From positions 11,990,113-12,054,112 of the forward strand of contig OZ038386.1 of NCBI GenBank assembly GCA_964036045.1: a DNA stretch of 64,000 nt, in the 5' to 3' direction. A program made the translations under genes and the position numbers. The notes under the pieces are model-generated. The model saw nothing but the letters and a program-made list of their open reading frames with translations. It ran no database searches and was not told the DNA's origin. The stretch comes from Eutreptiella sp. 'Long Island Sound 2002' (Eukaryota > Euglenozoa > Euglenophyceae > Eutreptiales > Eutreptiaceae). Below, piece by piece: positions 18,230-29,117 of this stretch; the stretch's first letter is position 1, and every line of letters starts with the position of its first letter.

Positions 18230-18438
18230 CCCTACCTTTACCTGCTTACCAGCTCCTTTTATTATAAAAAATCCGCAACAGGAATCACGCTTCACTCGAT
18301 TAAATTATCCTTGATCCACGTGGATTTGCGTCTTTTGCTGCGCGTGGAAGCCGTCGCGACAGTTGCGGCGACGACGCTGGTGGACGCAATTCTCTGAAAA
18401 CATCAGTGGCGGATGGGGGACAGCCCATTCCGCGTCAC

Positions 18439-19300
18439 ACCCTCTGCCAGAAGACGATGATCAGCACCAGCAGGAAAGCCAGCCCTTAGCGCCCAAAACA
18501 GCCCAAAGAGGTCCCACACCCGGACCCACACCCACCAGCAGCGCCTACGCCGACCCACCATCAGTGTCACCGACACCCGGTAAGACACAAACCTCGATGA
18601 ACTAACGACCACAACACTGCCGCCACGGCACCCACACCGTCAGCATCACTGCCAGAACACCCGGCCGGGCCGTCAATGGCACCGCCGCCCATGGCACCAC
18701 CTGCACTCACCGGCGCCACCACCACCCCGCGCCAGGCCAGGAACCCCTGGCATCGCCAACGGCCTCAACGAACATCGACACGACCAACACCACCACCGCC
18801 GGACGGGGACTACCCACAAACCAAGAACAGCTCCACCACGAACAACCAATACACCACCCCCACCGTCGCCAACACCACCCTCACCACCACGGCACCTATC
18901 TCACCTCCACCACCGGCAGCGACGTGGGCCACACCACCCGTCATCTACAGCACCCTCGCCACCACCGCCACGTCCGGCCCACAAGCGTTACGCCCCAACG
19001 GCCAGAGACAACACCCTCAGCATCGACACCACCGGCAACACCACATACGCTCCATACGTCACCCTCGCCATGCTCACCAACCATCACCCTCACCATCAAT
19101 GTCGACGACATCAGAGGCACCAACACCACCGGCGACGACGACAGCGACAACAGCTGACCCACCGACTAACCACCATCAACTAGCCCAGCACCAACCTCAT
19201 CTACGCTAACGCCCATACTACCCTCGCCAACTTCACCGCCAGCGGCCCAATCATCCACTCCGGCACCCACACCACCCTCACCACCAACATCACCACCCCC
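18439..19300. repeat. C/A-rich low-complexity tract, right part
   Basis: Same composition and word content as 12190-15112, resuming directly after the tandem array. It ends near 19300 in a run of C, where LINE B coding sequence begins. The two parts are probably one tract that the array interrupted or arose within. No gene supported. Confidence 0.65.
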
Positions 19301-19702
19301 CCCCCAGGGTCAGGGCTTGCAGGGAACGGAACTGCAGAGCGAGCACGCCACCACCCGCACGCGTCACCCACCCTATCGTACACCGCTCCGCCACACGCCC
19401 CCCCGCTTCCCCCGACAGGACGTGCGCTGCAGCCCACTGCTGGGACGACGACTACGACGTTCTCCCAGCCATCCGACACCTACTGGCAGCCACGGCCGCG
19501 TGCCCACAAGCCCACCAGCAACCCACGGAACCGCAGGAGCCCGACCACCCCATGCCACCATGCCCCATATCCCCTGCGTCCACCGCACACCAGAACGCGG
19601 AACACCAGCGAGAGGAACCCGACACCGACCGCGCCGGCACGCCCCCACCGCCCCCCCCCGAAAAAGAACACCTACGCCACACTGGCCGGCACCCTAGCCT
19701 CC

Positions 19703-20270
19703 ATGGACGCGGAGCAGTACTACCAGTCCATCCAACAAGACCTCCCTGAGGACCATGCGACCCTCCACGGGTGGAAGCAGGAGAAAAGGAACGACAACGA
19801 GTGGGGCACGGAGGAAGACCTTCTCTGGGAAGACACCTGGAAAGGCACCAAGGACGCCTTCCTGGAAGCAGCAGCCGAAACCTGCCCCCGCCCGCCCGGG
19901 GACACAAGGCACGGCCTCCGCGCCGTCCTAGCGTTCCACAGCTGGAAACACCGCCACACCATCACCCTCCAGCCCCTCGACCACAATCCACACCGATGGA
20001 CACCTGAAGAAGATGCCACCGCCTCCATCACCGTACAGCAAAGCCGCGAGAACCCGGAGGAGTACCACATCACCTGGAACGATCCGGCACCCCACCCCCC
20101 CGCCTCCCCCACCCTCCCAGATGTCTTCGCCACCATCAGCGCAGAACTGCAGGAGGCGAAAGCCCCACAACAACCGGACGAGGAGATGCCCCAGGCACCA
20201 TCACCACCAACCACACAAGAAAACCCCCGCACAGAGCCCATCACCCACCTATCACCACAATGGAGCTCCC
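19703..20270 (+). CDS. LINE B ORF1, N-terminal segment
   Basis: Starts at an ATG (MDAEQYYQSIQQDLPEDH) and runs ~190 plausible residues, acidic and Trp-rich, with no domain I recognise. Coding probably extends further upstream: 19440-19640 reads WDDDYDVLPAIRHLLAATAA in another frame, joined through a C run at 19641-19657. Near 20270 it shifts into the frame of the next segment. The real start of ORF1 is therefore uncertain. Confidence 0.5.
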
Positions 20271-20280
20271 CCCACAGCAC

Positions 20281-22330
20281 CGCACCACCCCGGACCGCAA
20301 CGGGTCTTGAGACCTGCCACAGGAATGGGCGGTCCACAACGGCACACTCCGATGGGACGAAATCACACCGGGGCTCCAGGCCATCCGCCTCCACTCGATC
20401 ACGGAGCCCACCACCACGTGGGCACTACCGACAGGCCGCCACCACCTCCTCTTCACCGTCCAAGGGGATGCCACAATCACACCAACGGAGGGAGACCCCG
20501 TAACAGCAGCCCCCGCCCACGCCGTCCACATACCCCCGCAAGCATCGTCCGCACCTATGGCGGTACATCCAGGCCCGAACCCATGGCAAGCCATCATCAT
20601 CACCTACCCCACCCCCAACGACCACACACACACCTGGCAGCAACGGTGGGAGGACATCCGGGGGGGCCTCCTCTGAGAACACCTAGGGCTCACGTGCACC
20701 CACCACACCCTACACCAGATACGAGGAGTAGGCCAAGCACCACACGGCATAGACACCCCGGGACTATGGGCGTAAGCCACACCCCTAAACCCACAAGCAG
20801 CGGAGGACATCAAGACCGCCCTATCCATCCAGCAGGCCCAGACCCAGACCCCGCACCGCCACACCCAATGAGGCTACACCATTTTGTGGGCATACCAAGA
20901 CCACGACACCCTCACCCCCCAACCAGGGGCCCCCCCTCTAGACACCACCACAACCGCCCTCCTCCAAGCCGCAGCAGCGGCAGCCACACAGGTAGGGGCC
21001 CCGGAAACCTGGGGCCCACAATACCTGGTCGAAACCAAAGTGGTGCCCCACGCAAAGGCCCAAGAAAAGCCCCCAACACCGAAGCCGCTCCACCCCCCAC
21101 TCAAGCTGGACACGACGGAACACACCCCCCAGGACGAATGGGCGACCCACTACATCATCCCCCACACCACCATCCGCAAGAACGACGCCGCCAAGATCAC
21201 CGTCACCCGCCACCTCCCCCACACCACACAGGTGTATGAGCTGACGGCCCCCAACGTCCTCATCACCCGTCGCCGCTACGGCGAGCGATACACCATACAG
21301 GCGGAAGGGGCCGCCGCGGCCACCCTGTACACGTGGGGAACACGGGGGGAGCTCCCACACCCCACCCTCCACCACGCCCCCTCCTGGCCCACCCCCTTCC
21401 ACACAGCAGACCGCCCCAACAAGAAGCCCAAACACACAGGTATGCACAGCCCCGCCCAGGAAGCCCAGCACCGACACGATGCGAGGCGCAAGGCCCGCAC
21501 CCTCCATGACGACCACACCATCCCCTGCATCAGCGCCCCCCCCGCCAGAGTGTCAGATGCCACCCACAACCGCACGATCACAGGCATCATCACGGACTGC
21601 CTGAACCCAGCGGCGTCGCGGGCAGGCACCTTGTGGATCAGCGAAGGGCGCTCCCACACACGGGCGGTGGCGCGCCTCCACAACATCCAACCCCACAAAC
21701 TCCAGCGCGCCGTCGGACCCTTCGCCGTACACGTCACCCCGTACGGCATCGACCACCCGCGCTGTGAGCACCATGAACCGCCCTGCTCCACCCCATGCAC
21801 CTCGCCCCTGCGCCAACCGCTGCCGGCCCCCACCATCACGGGCAACATGTACCTGGGCACCGTACCGGGAGACCCGGGCATATACATCCTGCCCAACAGG
21901 TCCAGGGAACACGCCATCCCCCTCCACGGAGTAGAATCCCTCGCCCTGGGACCGCCCCCACCAAAACACCAACAGCAGCACATCCCGGGGGACAAACGGA
22001 CGCAGGCACCAGACGGGGGAAAAAAGGCCCGCCAACGCGCCCTAGCCCACATCACCGTCCACCCCGCAGCCCACCTACCAAAGGACTTCGGCACGGAGCG
22101 CCACATCGTCCTGGAGGGGCAAGCCCACCACATCATCACCGCCGCCCCATACACCCTCGCCGCCCACCAACGCCACTGGGACCCCACAGCCATCCCATCG
22201 ATGCCCCCACCACCGCAGGGCCCCAAAGATCCCGTCACCCCCTTCCGCATCGATCAACTCCTAGGCCGCAGGGCCACCCCACACCTCCACCCCTGCAGGA
22301 TAGAAGTAACCATTGCATCGTGGGAAACCC
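20281..22330 (+). CDS. LINE B ORF1, middle segment, with in-frame UGA codons
   Basis: One frame reads as natural protein throughout but contains TGA at 20308, 20674 and 20869 and TAA at 20773. Contexts such as NGS-TGA-DLPQEW and HTQ-TGA-GYTILWAY read well with Trp. The uninterrupted part is 20884-22330 (~480 residues) with an Ala-rich helix (ALLQAAAAAATQVG), a region around RRRYGERYTIQAEG and a Cys cluster near 21770-21800. Function unknown; it occupies the ORF1 position, so RNA binding is the default guess. It breaks by frameshift near 22330. Confidence 0.5.
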
Positions 22331-22600
22331 TGGACACGCCCCTCCAAACAACCCGCCATCCACATCCTCAAAGCGGACGCCCAGTGCTGGGTGCTCCACT
22401 TGGCACACGAAGTCCTCATGGCGGCCCAGGCCTATACCCCGGAAATAGACCCTGAAGACCCCCCACGGGGCCGGCAGCGACTCCTCCAGGCCACCACCCT
22501 CACAGGCCGCGAAGGCGCCCCGTGGGAAGCCCTCCAGACAGCACTCTACTGGGCTCAAGGCTCCCCCAACGGCCCAGACACACCGGAACCACGGAGGCCT
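22313..22600 (+). CDS. LINE B ORF1, short segment after a frameshift
   Basis: About 85 residues continue ORF1 in a second frame (HILKADAQCWVLHLAHEVL, then GREGAPWEALQTALYWAQG) between frameshifts near 22330 and 22590. No domain recognised. Confidence 0.45.
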
Positions 22601-23439
22601 GGGTCATGCAGGCTAAGGCCGTGAGGAACTACCACCTTCACCACCCCTTCGACGACGGCCTGGCCGCACTGCCATGGCCTTCCGATCCCCCGGAGACTGT
22701 GCGCAAGCTCGCCGACCTCATGCGCATCCACGCGAAAGCGAACGTGCAAACGCCGGCAGAACCCCCACTAAGGGATCCCGGCCAGCAAGCAACGCACCCC
22801 TTCTTCAAACCCCACGCCCCCCCAGCCCCGCTACCTCCAGTCCCACCCAAGCGAGCGAGACGAAAAAGGGGCGCACATGCCCCCAACCAAGCCGGAAAAG
22901 CGGCGACCTCCCGACCCCCCACACCGCACCCGACCCACCCGGCAAACCCGGACCAAGCATCCTCGTCATCCTCACTCCCATCATTACGACCGCCCCACCC
23001 GCACCAGGCATCCTCATCATCCTCCCTCCCGCCACCAGCACCGCCCCCGCCCGAGGCGTACCCAGGATTCGAAAAGGGCGCGAAGGTCCAGCAGGCCTTC
23101 CGCAACCACCACACGGGCGACTGGATCTGGTGTGAGCGCACAATCCAGTACCGCCTCCGCGACCTGGGGCACAACGGGGGGCCACAGATCCGGGTGGTCT
23201 GGCACCGCCAAAAGGAGCTAGACCAAGGCAGCAGCGCCCCGGACAAGCCAGAAGGCCACACCCTGGAGCCCACCAGCGCCCACCCCATCCGGCTCCGCAC
23301 CGACGAGAACAAGGCCCACAGAGGCACCAAATACACTGGGGAGCTCCCCCCGGAGTGGAGCCAAGGCCTCCCCCCGCCGCGCCTACCCAAGCGCCCACCA
23401 ACCGGCAAAAAGTCCCGGAGCCCCAGTCCCCCTCCCTGA
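22560..23439 (+). CDS. LINE B ORF1, C-terminal segment with family-conserved domain
   Basis: About 290 residues. A helical part (VRKLADLMRIHAKANVQ) leads into a basic, Ser/Pro-rich linker with a duplicated QASSSSSLP word. Then comes a ~90-residue domain around GDWIWCERTIQYRLRDLGH and HRGTKYTGEL that has a clear counterpart in LINE C (44938-45291) and in the left direct repeat (38156-38509). The frame ends in TGA CGG GGC and is directly in frame with the endonuclease. I do not recognise the domain; its conservation between divergent copies suggests it is functional. Confidence 0.6.
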
Positions 23440-23445
23440 CGGGGC
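23437..23445 (+). promoter_or_regulatory. Conserved UGA-CGG-GGC at ORF1-ORF2 junction (possible stop readthrough)
   Basis: TGACGGGGC. The same nine bases are found at the homologous place in LINE C (45289-45297) and in the left direct repeat (38507-38515), and in each case the endonuclease follows in the same frame. UGA followed by CGG is a known leaky-stop context in some plant RNA viruses. Alternatively UGA is a sense codon here. Confidence 0.5.
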
Positions 23446-24380
23446 AAGGGCCGAGGGCACAAGCCTCCACAGCACCGGCCCGCCCCCACCGAGGCCACCG
23501 TCAACCTCCTCGACCTCAACCATCCGGCCGTCACATACTCCAAGGACACCACAACCGCCCTCCAGGAGCTCCCGATGGCACAGTGGCCGGGACGGGTTCC
23601 CCACCTCCTTGCCTTCCAGGAACAAGGCCTACAACGCGACGACCCCCCAGAAACCACCCCCATATATACCCCGGACCGGAAAGTGTACAAATGCTACTGG
23701 CACAAGGGGACCCCCCTGTACGCCCGAACCGGCATCCACGTCCACCTCGTCCACCACCTCAGCATCCCAGGGAGGCTAGGTGTCTATGAGGTCGTCGGGG
23801 ACGGATGGCAACTCAACGTCATCAACGCCCACGTCCCCTTCAACGACGCCACGGAACCCTTCCTCCAACCCCTGGCCGAGGCATACCGCCAGATGGCCAT
23901 GCTCGCCCCCACAATTATCATCGGCGACATGAACGCCGCCCCCAGCCCGGCGGACCGAGGGGGACAGGCCACACCCCAGGACCATGCAGTCCGCAACACC
24001 ATTGAAATGCTGGGGCTCGTGGACCTGACGGCCAACCTCGAAGGCCAACCATCCCACTTTCCCCACCGAACAGATGCCGCCCCATCCCGCATCGACGTAT
24101 GCTATGGCGACCCCACCACCATCATCCGGGCGGAAGCCCAATACGGACCCCTCCCGCTGGGACCCACAGGCCATAGCCCCCTACACATCCGCCTCACCAT
24201 CCCCAACCTTCCCCCCAGCCCCCCAGAGGATGCGGACCAAGGGGTACCACCCCCCCTGAAGATGCCCCCACTGCATGACAAACAGGCCTGGTCCCAACAC
24301 CACAGGGCCATAGACCGCGCCCGGCGCATCCAACCAGACCCCACCGACCTACTCGGAGGCCATGCGGACGGCCGCCGTCG
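23440..24380 (+). CDS. LINE B APE-type endonuclease
   Basis: Same frame as ORF1, entered through the TGA at 23437. Motifs of the EEP fold: NLLDLNHPAVTYS, LLAFQEQGLQ (catalytic Glu), IIIGDMNAAPS, PSRIDVCYGDP and TGHSPLHIRL (catalytic His; the usual Asp before it is Gly). About 300 residues, normal for the family. Nicks target DNA to prime reverse transcription. A frameshift near 24355-24380 moves coding into the RT frame. Confidence 0.8.
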
Positions 24381-26632
24381 CCTGCGGCTTCCAGCAACAC
24401 CCCCACACTGACGACGACCAACGACCGACGGCCCTAGGGGACATGCTCCACGACCTCTGGCATGCGAAGCAACAACTGGCGACCCTCCTCCACACCGACA
24501 CCCCCCAAACCCGCCGCCAGATACACCACTGCAGGACGCAGATAGCCCACATCAGGGCAGACTTGCAGCGGTGGCACATCCACAGGCAACAGCGCATCGC
24601 CCAGGAACACGAGGGGTATGCGCAACATGAACTCCCCTACAAGGCCATCCGCCACATCAACGACGCCATGACCGACACTGGCCGGGGCACCATCACCACG
24701 GTCCGGCAGGAGGACGGCTCCCTCACCAACGACCCAGCCACAGCGCTCCAAGCCACCCAAGGCAGCTTCCTCCGACAACACACGCCCACCCAAGACACAC
24801 TACATGCGCACACCCAGGCCAAAATCCACCGCCTCCCTCGGGTCTTCAACCACGCCCAGAGGAGGCAACTGGAAAAGCGCCCCTTCACCAACCACGAAGT
24901 CCGGAAAGCCATCAACAGTCTCCGGCAACACAAAACGCCAGGCTACGACGGCCTCCCTGCGGAGGCATACTACCACCTTCCCGCCCACCTCCTCCGCATC
25001 CTCGCCCACCGCCTCTGGGACATCGTCACGGGGCAGACCCCCCTGCCACCAGACTGGGCAAACGTTGTCCGCCCCCTCTACAAAAAAGGGGACTGGGCAA
25101 ACCCGGACAACTGGCGCCCCAAAGTCTGTGCAGTCATGGAGGTCAAAATTGTCTGGACCATCCTCCTACGCCGCATCCGCCCCCACTTGGACCCCCACAT
25201 ACAAGCCAGCCTCTGGGGGGCCATCCCAGGCCGGTCCCCACACGAGGCCATCTTCCTCCAGGACACCATCGCCGACATGGACCCCGTAGACCTCATCATC
25301 GCCTCCCTCGACGTCAAAGGAGCCTTCCCGAACACCCCCTGGCTCCTTCTAGAAGCGGTGTTGAAACGTCTAGGCCTCCCCTTCTACAACTTTGCCTCCG
25401 GCTACATCCGCATCCACAAATACACGGTCCGCACTGGAGCAGGCTTCACCCCCTTCCTGGAGCCAGACAGCGGGGTACCCCAAGGAGGAGCAGAAGGCCC
25501 CTTCCTGTACCTTCTCGTGACGCTCCCCCTGGCCCTCGCAATTGACCAGGATTACCTGGCCTACGCACCCTACCCCCTCCTCTCCCCCCTGGTGGGCTTC
25601 GCGGACGACACCAACCTCACGGTCGCACACACCCCACACAAACCCCATGCCCCGGACCCCGGGCCAACGGTCACCCAACAGGCCAATGACTTACTGGACT
25701 TGATTGTGTCCTACCTCTCCCACAACAACCTCATCGTCCGACCCACAACGTCAGTGGCCATGATCAAGGGGTCTGCCACACCCCCCACCCTAGGGCCAAA
25801 AGGGCCCCCCATGCAAGTCGTGACAACCACCAGCCACCTGGGGGTAATCCAGGCCGCCAACCCTGAGGACGCCACCCTCCCTCCCAAGTTGCAATCACAT
25901 CTCGCCCATCCCCCCAGATATGCATCCCCGACCACCAAGGCCCTCTCCCTGTCCCACCAGAGCCTGGCCTACTACCTCACCGGGGTCTTGAACGCCTCCA
26001 TAGGCTTCCAAGCACTCCACCTGACACACCCCACCACCGCCCGCCAGCTGGCCACACGCGCCGTGACCAAGGCATGGGCAGCACACGGGGGCTGGCCCAC
26101 CTCCATACACACCCGCGCCATCCGAGCGGCATGGCCCCACTATGGGGACGCCATAGGGGACGAGGTGAAAGCGGCCTACTCCAGACACACCGCCCTCCTC
26201 CTTCACCGCATGACCCACAACCACTCACCGGAGGTCCGCGAGGTCACCACAATCCGCCTCCAAGCCGCTCAACGGGCCCGCAACACATGCCCGCGCTGGG
26301 TACTCCACCAGACGGGCATGCCCACCGACATCAACACGCGCCTGTGGAACCACCTGCAGCTTCTCCTCCCGTCCCCACACCACGCCATACTCACCAACCA
26401 CATGTGCCCAGAGGAAGGGCCTCTAGCGGTCCTCTGCGGGGACCTCCACCATCACCCCAAGGGCACCATCCACACCATAGACCTTGTCGGGGCCTCCATC
26501 ACCGTAGTATACGTCACCCTCCCCCAAATGCGGGTCCTGCACCACAGCGGGGCACACCACACCCCCTTTCTACAGCTTCCCGAATGGCCTCAATACCGCC
26601 TCTCCCACCAGTACCTCACGCAGACGGCATGA
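24362..26632 (+). CDS. LINE B reverse transcriptase
   Basis: A long frame (756 residues). A helical linker of ~190 residues comes first, then HKTPGYDGLPAEAYYHL, RPLYKKGDWANPDNWRP, SLDVKGAFPNTPW (first catalytic Asp), DSGVPQGGAEGPFLYLL and GFADDTNLTV (Asp pair at 25603-25608), then the thumb. All RT signature residues are intact, unlike LINE C. The frame ends in TGA at 26630; coding continues beyond it in the same frame for ~35 residues that match LINE C (KDM...KKQHP against KDI...GRQHP). Confidence 0.9.
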   Translation: MRTAAVACGFQQHPHTDDDQRPTALGDMLHDLWHAKQQLATLLHTDTPQTRRQIHHCRTQIAHIRADLQRWHIHRQQRIAQEHEGYAQHELPYKAIRHINDAMTDTGRGTITTVRQEDGSLTNDPATALQATQGSFLRQHTPTQDTLHAHTQAKIHRLPRVFNHAQRRQLEKRPFTNHEVRKAINSLRQHKTPGYDGLPAEAYYHLPAHLLRILAHRLWDIVTGQTPLPPDWANVVRPLYKKGDWANPDNWRPKVCAVMEVKIVWTILLRRIRPHLDPHIQASLWGAIPGRSPHEAIFLQDTIADMDPVDLIIASLDVKGAFPNTPWLLLEAVLKRLGLPFYNFASGYIRIHKYTVRTGAGFTPFLEPDSGVPQGGAEGPFLYLLVTLPLALAIDQDYLAYAPYPLLSPLVGFADDTNLTVAHTPHKPHAPDPGPTVTQQANDLLDLIVSYLSHNNLIVRPTTSVAMIKGSATPPTLGPKGPPMQVVTTTSHLGVIQAANPEDATLPPKLQSHLAHPPRYASPTTKALSLSHQSLAYYLTGVLNASIGFQALHLTHPTTARQLATRAVTKAWAAHGGWPTSIHTRAIRAAWPHYGDAIGDEVKAAYSRHTALLLHRMTHNHSPEVREVTTIRLQAAQRARNTCPRWVLHQTGMPTDINTRLWNHLQLLLPSPHHAILTNHMCPEEGPLAVLCGDLHHHPKGTIHTIDLVGASITVVYVTLPQMRVLHHSGAHHTPFLQLPEWPQYRLSHQYLTQTA

Positions 26633-26739
26633 GCAGCGGGACACACTCTGCAGGGAAGCAAAGACATGCGAGCAGTGTACCGAGATTTCAAAAAGCAACA
26701 CCCCCGCACATCCCAGCGACACCGCCCAATGCACCCACC

Positions 26740-27861
26740 GGCTCGAAACACGAACCCGTCCCCCCGGTGACGGGCCCAGTCCCACCACTAACCCTACTAC
26801 TGGCCCCGAATGAAGCCAAACCCACGCAGACCACCGTCATCCACCACGGGGGAAAATGGCGCATACCGAAGCACCACATGACCGCCCGAGACCTACCACG
26901 GGTCCCCCATGACTCCCAGAGCATGCCACGCACATGTTTGGCCTGTGACCCCGAGGCACCAACCACACCATGGCCCGTACTACACCTCATAGCACGCCAC
27001 CAGACCCACCCCACAACCCACCTACCACCACAGGCCTACGCATGGGTAGCCCCATGGTTCCACCACACCGACACCAACCCCACGGTAGCGTGGAACCCCG
27101 ACCACGCGCCCAAATGGCTCTTCACCAGTACACCCACCTGGCCCCGCCCCGACCCGGCAGGGGTCGCCATCCGTTACAGCATGTACGAACCAGGCAGAAC
27201 GGGCAAGCACGAGCACCCCTACTATCCGCTCCACCACTCCTGCCACACACCGGAGCACCGAACACAAACCCTCACATGCCACAACCTAAACCCAGACACA
27301 GCCTACATCCTCCACTACATCTACCCCTACCTCACACAAGGACAGCCGGAACAGGGACTCATAGCCATATCCCCCCAAGCGAAACACATCATTTCCAAAC
27401 GAATAGGGGTGTACGCCACCCCCGTCCTGCAGCCCACAACCCCAGTAGCGCACCTCACCACGGGCCTCGCCATATACGCCTACCTGCCCATGAACCCATG
27501 CCGCCTCCCACAACCATCACCGGCGGACCGGCTCTTCTTCACCGACGCCTCAGGCGAATCCGCCCTCACGCCCATCACGGGGGGGGCCACCCTGCAGCTA
27601 ACCCACACCGGGGGACACTACCACATGGACCACCACAGGGGCCACACCACCTACGGGGCCTCCTCCCACGGGGAGCTAGGGGCCATGGCCGACGCCATCG
27701 CCGAGATGGCGGCCCACCTACCCGCCCACGTCCCGCACATCGTCCGGGTCTGGTTCGTGGTAGACGCCACTGTCGACACACACCTGCTCCTCCGCATAGC
27801 AAGGCAACCACTTCACAAAGCCACCGCGACAAGCCTCGGCACCCAGGCACTGCTGCTCTGA
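26740..27861 (+). CDS. LINE B inter-domain region and RNase H
   Basis: Begins after a frameshift near 26740 (APTGSKHEPVPPVTG) and follows a ~250-residue region conserved with LINE C (LTLLLAPN, PRTCLACDPEAPTTPW). RNase H follows: LFFTDASGESAL (Asp), GASSHGELGAMADAI (Glu), WFVVDATVDTHLLL (Asp). It stops at TGA 27859-27861, exactly where LINE C has TGG (Trp), and continues in the same frame. RNase H would remove the RNA strand after cDNA synthesis. Confidence 0.8.
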   Translation, partial: GSKHEPVPPVTGPVPPLTLLLAPNEAKPTQTTVIHHGGKWRIPKHHMTARDLPRVPHDSQSMPRTCLACDPEAPTTPWPVLHLIARHQTHPTTHLPPQAYAWVAPWFHHTDTNPTVAWNPDHAPKWLFTSTPTWPRPDPAGVAIRYSMYEPGRTGKHEHPYYPLHHSCHTPEHRTQTLTCHNLNPDTAYILHYIYPYLTQGQPEQGLIAISPQAKHIISKRIGVYATPVLQPTTPVAHLTTGLAIYAYLPMNPCRLPQPSPADRLFFTDASGESALTPITGGATLQLTHTGGHYHMDHHRGHTTYGASSHGELGAMADAIAEMAAHLPAHVPHIVRVWFVVDATVDTHLLLRIARQPLHKATATSLGTQALLL

Positions 27862-28788
27862 AAAGCCCTTCGCAGCCTTCCCCCCTACGTCCAACTCCAC
27901 ATCGTGAAACAAGAGTCCCACAGACACCAATACGGAAATGGTAAGGTCGACAACCAGGCAGTACACCAGCGCACAACGCACCTACCAACCCTCCAGATCC
28001 CTGACCTCGGCCGAAACCACACAAACCTCGAACACATACCCCCCGTACCCGACCCCCATCAGACCCCGGACTGGGTACCAGAGGACGCCCCCTATTCCTC
28101 CCACGACAGAGCATACCACTACCCCAACCCCATCCAACATCTCGCCCGCGTGCTCGGCGACGCAGACAGCCGGGCGCACATCCAGGGGCTCCAGGACAGA
28201 CTGCAAATCCCCCTCTACCACTCAGCACTGCCCCCAGCAAACGTCCCAGCCCACCTCCAAAAACGACGCATCCAGCTCCTCAGGGAGCAACTACCATTCC
28301 TCACCAGGGTCGCCAGATGGCTCGCCCGCAAGCACATCCACGTCCCTGAAGAACACACCTGTTGCCCGTGCGACCACACCACCCCGGAGGACTGGGAACA
28401 CTTCAAGAAATGCCCCCTCCATACAGGAAGGGACACGCTAGTGGGCTGGTCCCCGGCGGAAACCCTACGACAACACGAAGGATGGCCAGCCCACATCCAC
28501 GCACACCAGGCCACCGAACACCTCTTCCGGGATCCCCTGGTCAAAGAAGCCACGATGAGAGGGGCGGTGACGGAGGCCCTGCACCGACACCTCACCAAAC
28601 ACACGGAAAGCCCCATGGAGGCAGCAGCGCACCTCCAGTTAGAAGCAGTCCGCAGAGCAGTGGCCCAAATGGTACACCGCAAACACCTCCTGTTAACACA
28701 CGCGGAGCAACTCACCGACCCCAGCGCCAGGGAACACATGCAGCGTCTCATCCATTACCATGCCGTGCATGACCCAGACGTCCGCTAA
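27862..28788 (+). CDS. LINE B RNase H end and terminal zinc knuckle
   Basis: In frame with the RNase H segment after the TGA at 27859. It opens with the last RNase H motif (YGNGKVDNQA). At 28358-28424 is a C-x2-C...H...C knuckle (CCPCDHTTPEDWEHFKKC), the element-binding zinc finger at the end of many LINE ORF2 proteins, preceded by RWLARKHIHVP. A helical tail of ~110 residues ends at a TAA (28786-28788), the only convincing genuine stop of ORF2. Confidence 0.8.
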   Translation, partial: KALRSLPPYVQLHIVKQESHRHQYGNGKVDNQAVHQRTTHLPTLQIPDLGRNHTNLEHIPPVPDPHQTPDWVPEDAPYSSHDRAYHYPNPIQHLARVLGDADSRAHIQGLQDRLQIPLYHSALPPANVPAHLQKRRIQLLREQLPFLTRVARWLARKHIHVPEEHTCCPCDHTTPEDWEHFKKCPLHTGRDTLVGWSPAETLRQHEGWPAHIHAHQATEHLFRDPLVKEATMRGAVTEALHRHLTKHTESPMEAAAHLQLEAVRRAVAQMVHRKHLLLTHAEQLTDPSAREHMQRLIHYHAVHDPDVR

Positions 28789-29117
28789 CCCACTCTGCGC
28801 CCCGCACGCGCCCCCCATCTCCATCCGCAGGCCTCCAAGACACCACCACAGCGCCCCAAAGCCCATCTCTCACCCAAGAAGCCATCCGGCACCGCCCAGC
28901 CCGACCAAGCCCAACCAGGACCAACCATACGTCGACGTAGACGCGCAAAACCCCACCATCCAGCCCAGCCCCCCCCCGGACCCGGGGCACCCCCACCTCA
29001 CAACGGCCACCATCCGCGACCCCGACCTCTTCCCAGCAACCCTCCAAGGCAGGGCGCTGACCACCCCCCTGGGCTGGTATCGCCTACAAGAGGACTGGAC
29101 CAAGCTCACCTTCAAAA
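28789..29117 (+). other. ORF2-ORF3 spacer of LINE B
   Basis: About 330 bases after the ORF2 TAA. A frame within it (from about 28920) reads YVDVDAQNPTIQPSPPPD and then PLGWYRLQEDWTKLTF, which resembles the segment before the homologous region of LINE C (53231-53380). So ORF3 probably begins here with a Pro-rich N-terminus; a frameshift near 29118 leads into the next segment. Confidence 0.45.

Larger units (their letters stand above)
15113..18438. repeat. 1,197-bp tandem array, 2.8 copies
   Basis: The same sequence recurs at a spacing of exactly 1,197 bases (landmark GAAGCGGTACCGGGTACGCG at 15114, 16311 and 17508). Copies differ by only a few substitutions. Copy 3 stops about 270 bases short, at 18438, where the C/A-rich tract resumes. 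Base composition is balanced, unlike the flanks. Each unit has two divergent small reading frames with ATGs about 33 bases apart and a nested palindrome. It might be a satellite or a small tandem gene cluster; near-identity between copies means open frames are not evidence of selection. Confidence 0.9.
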
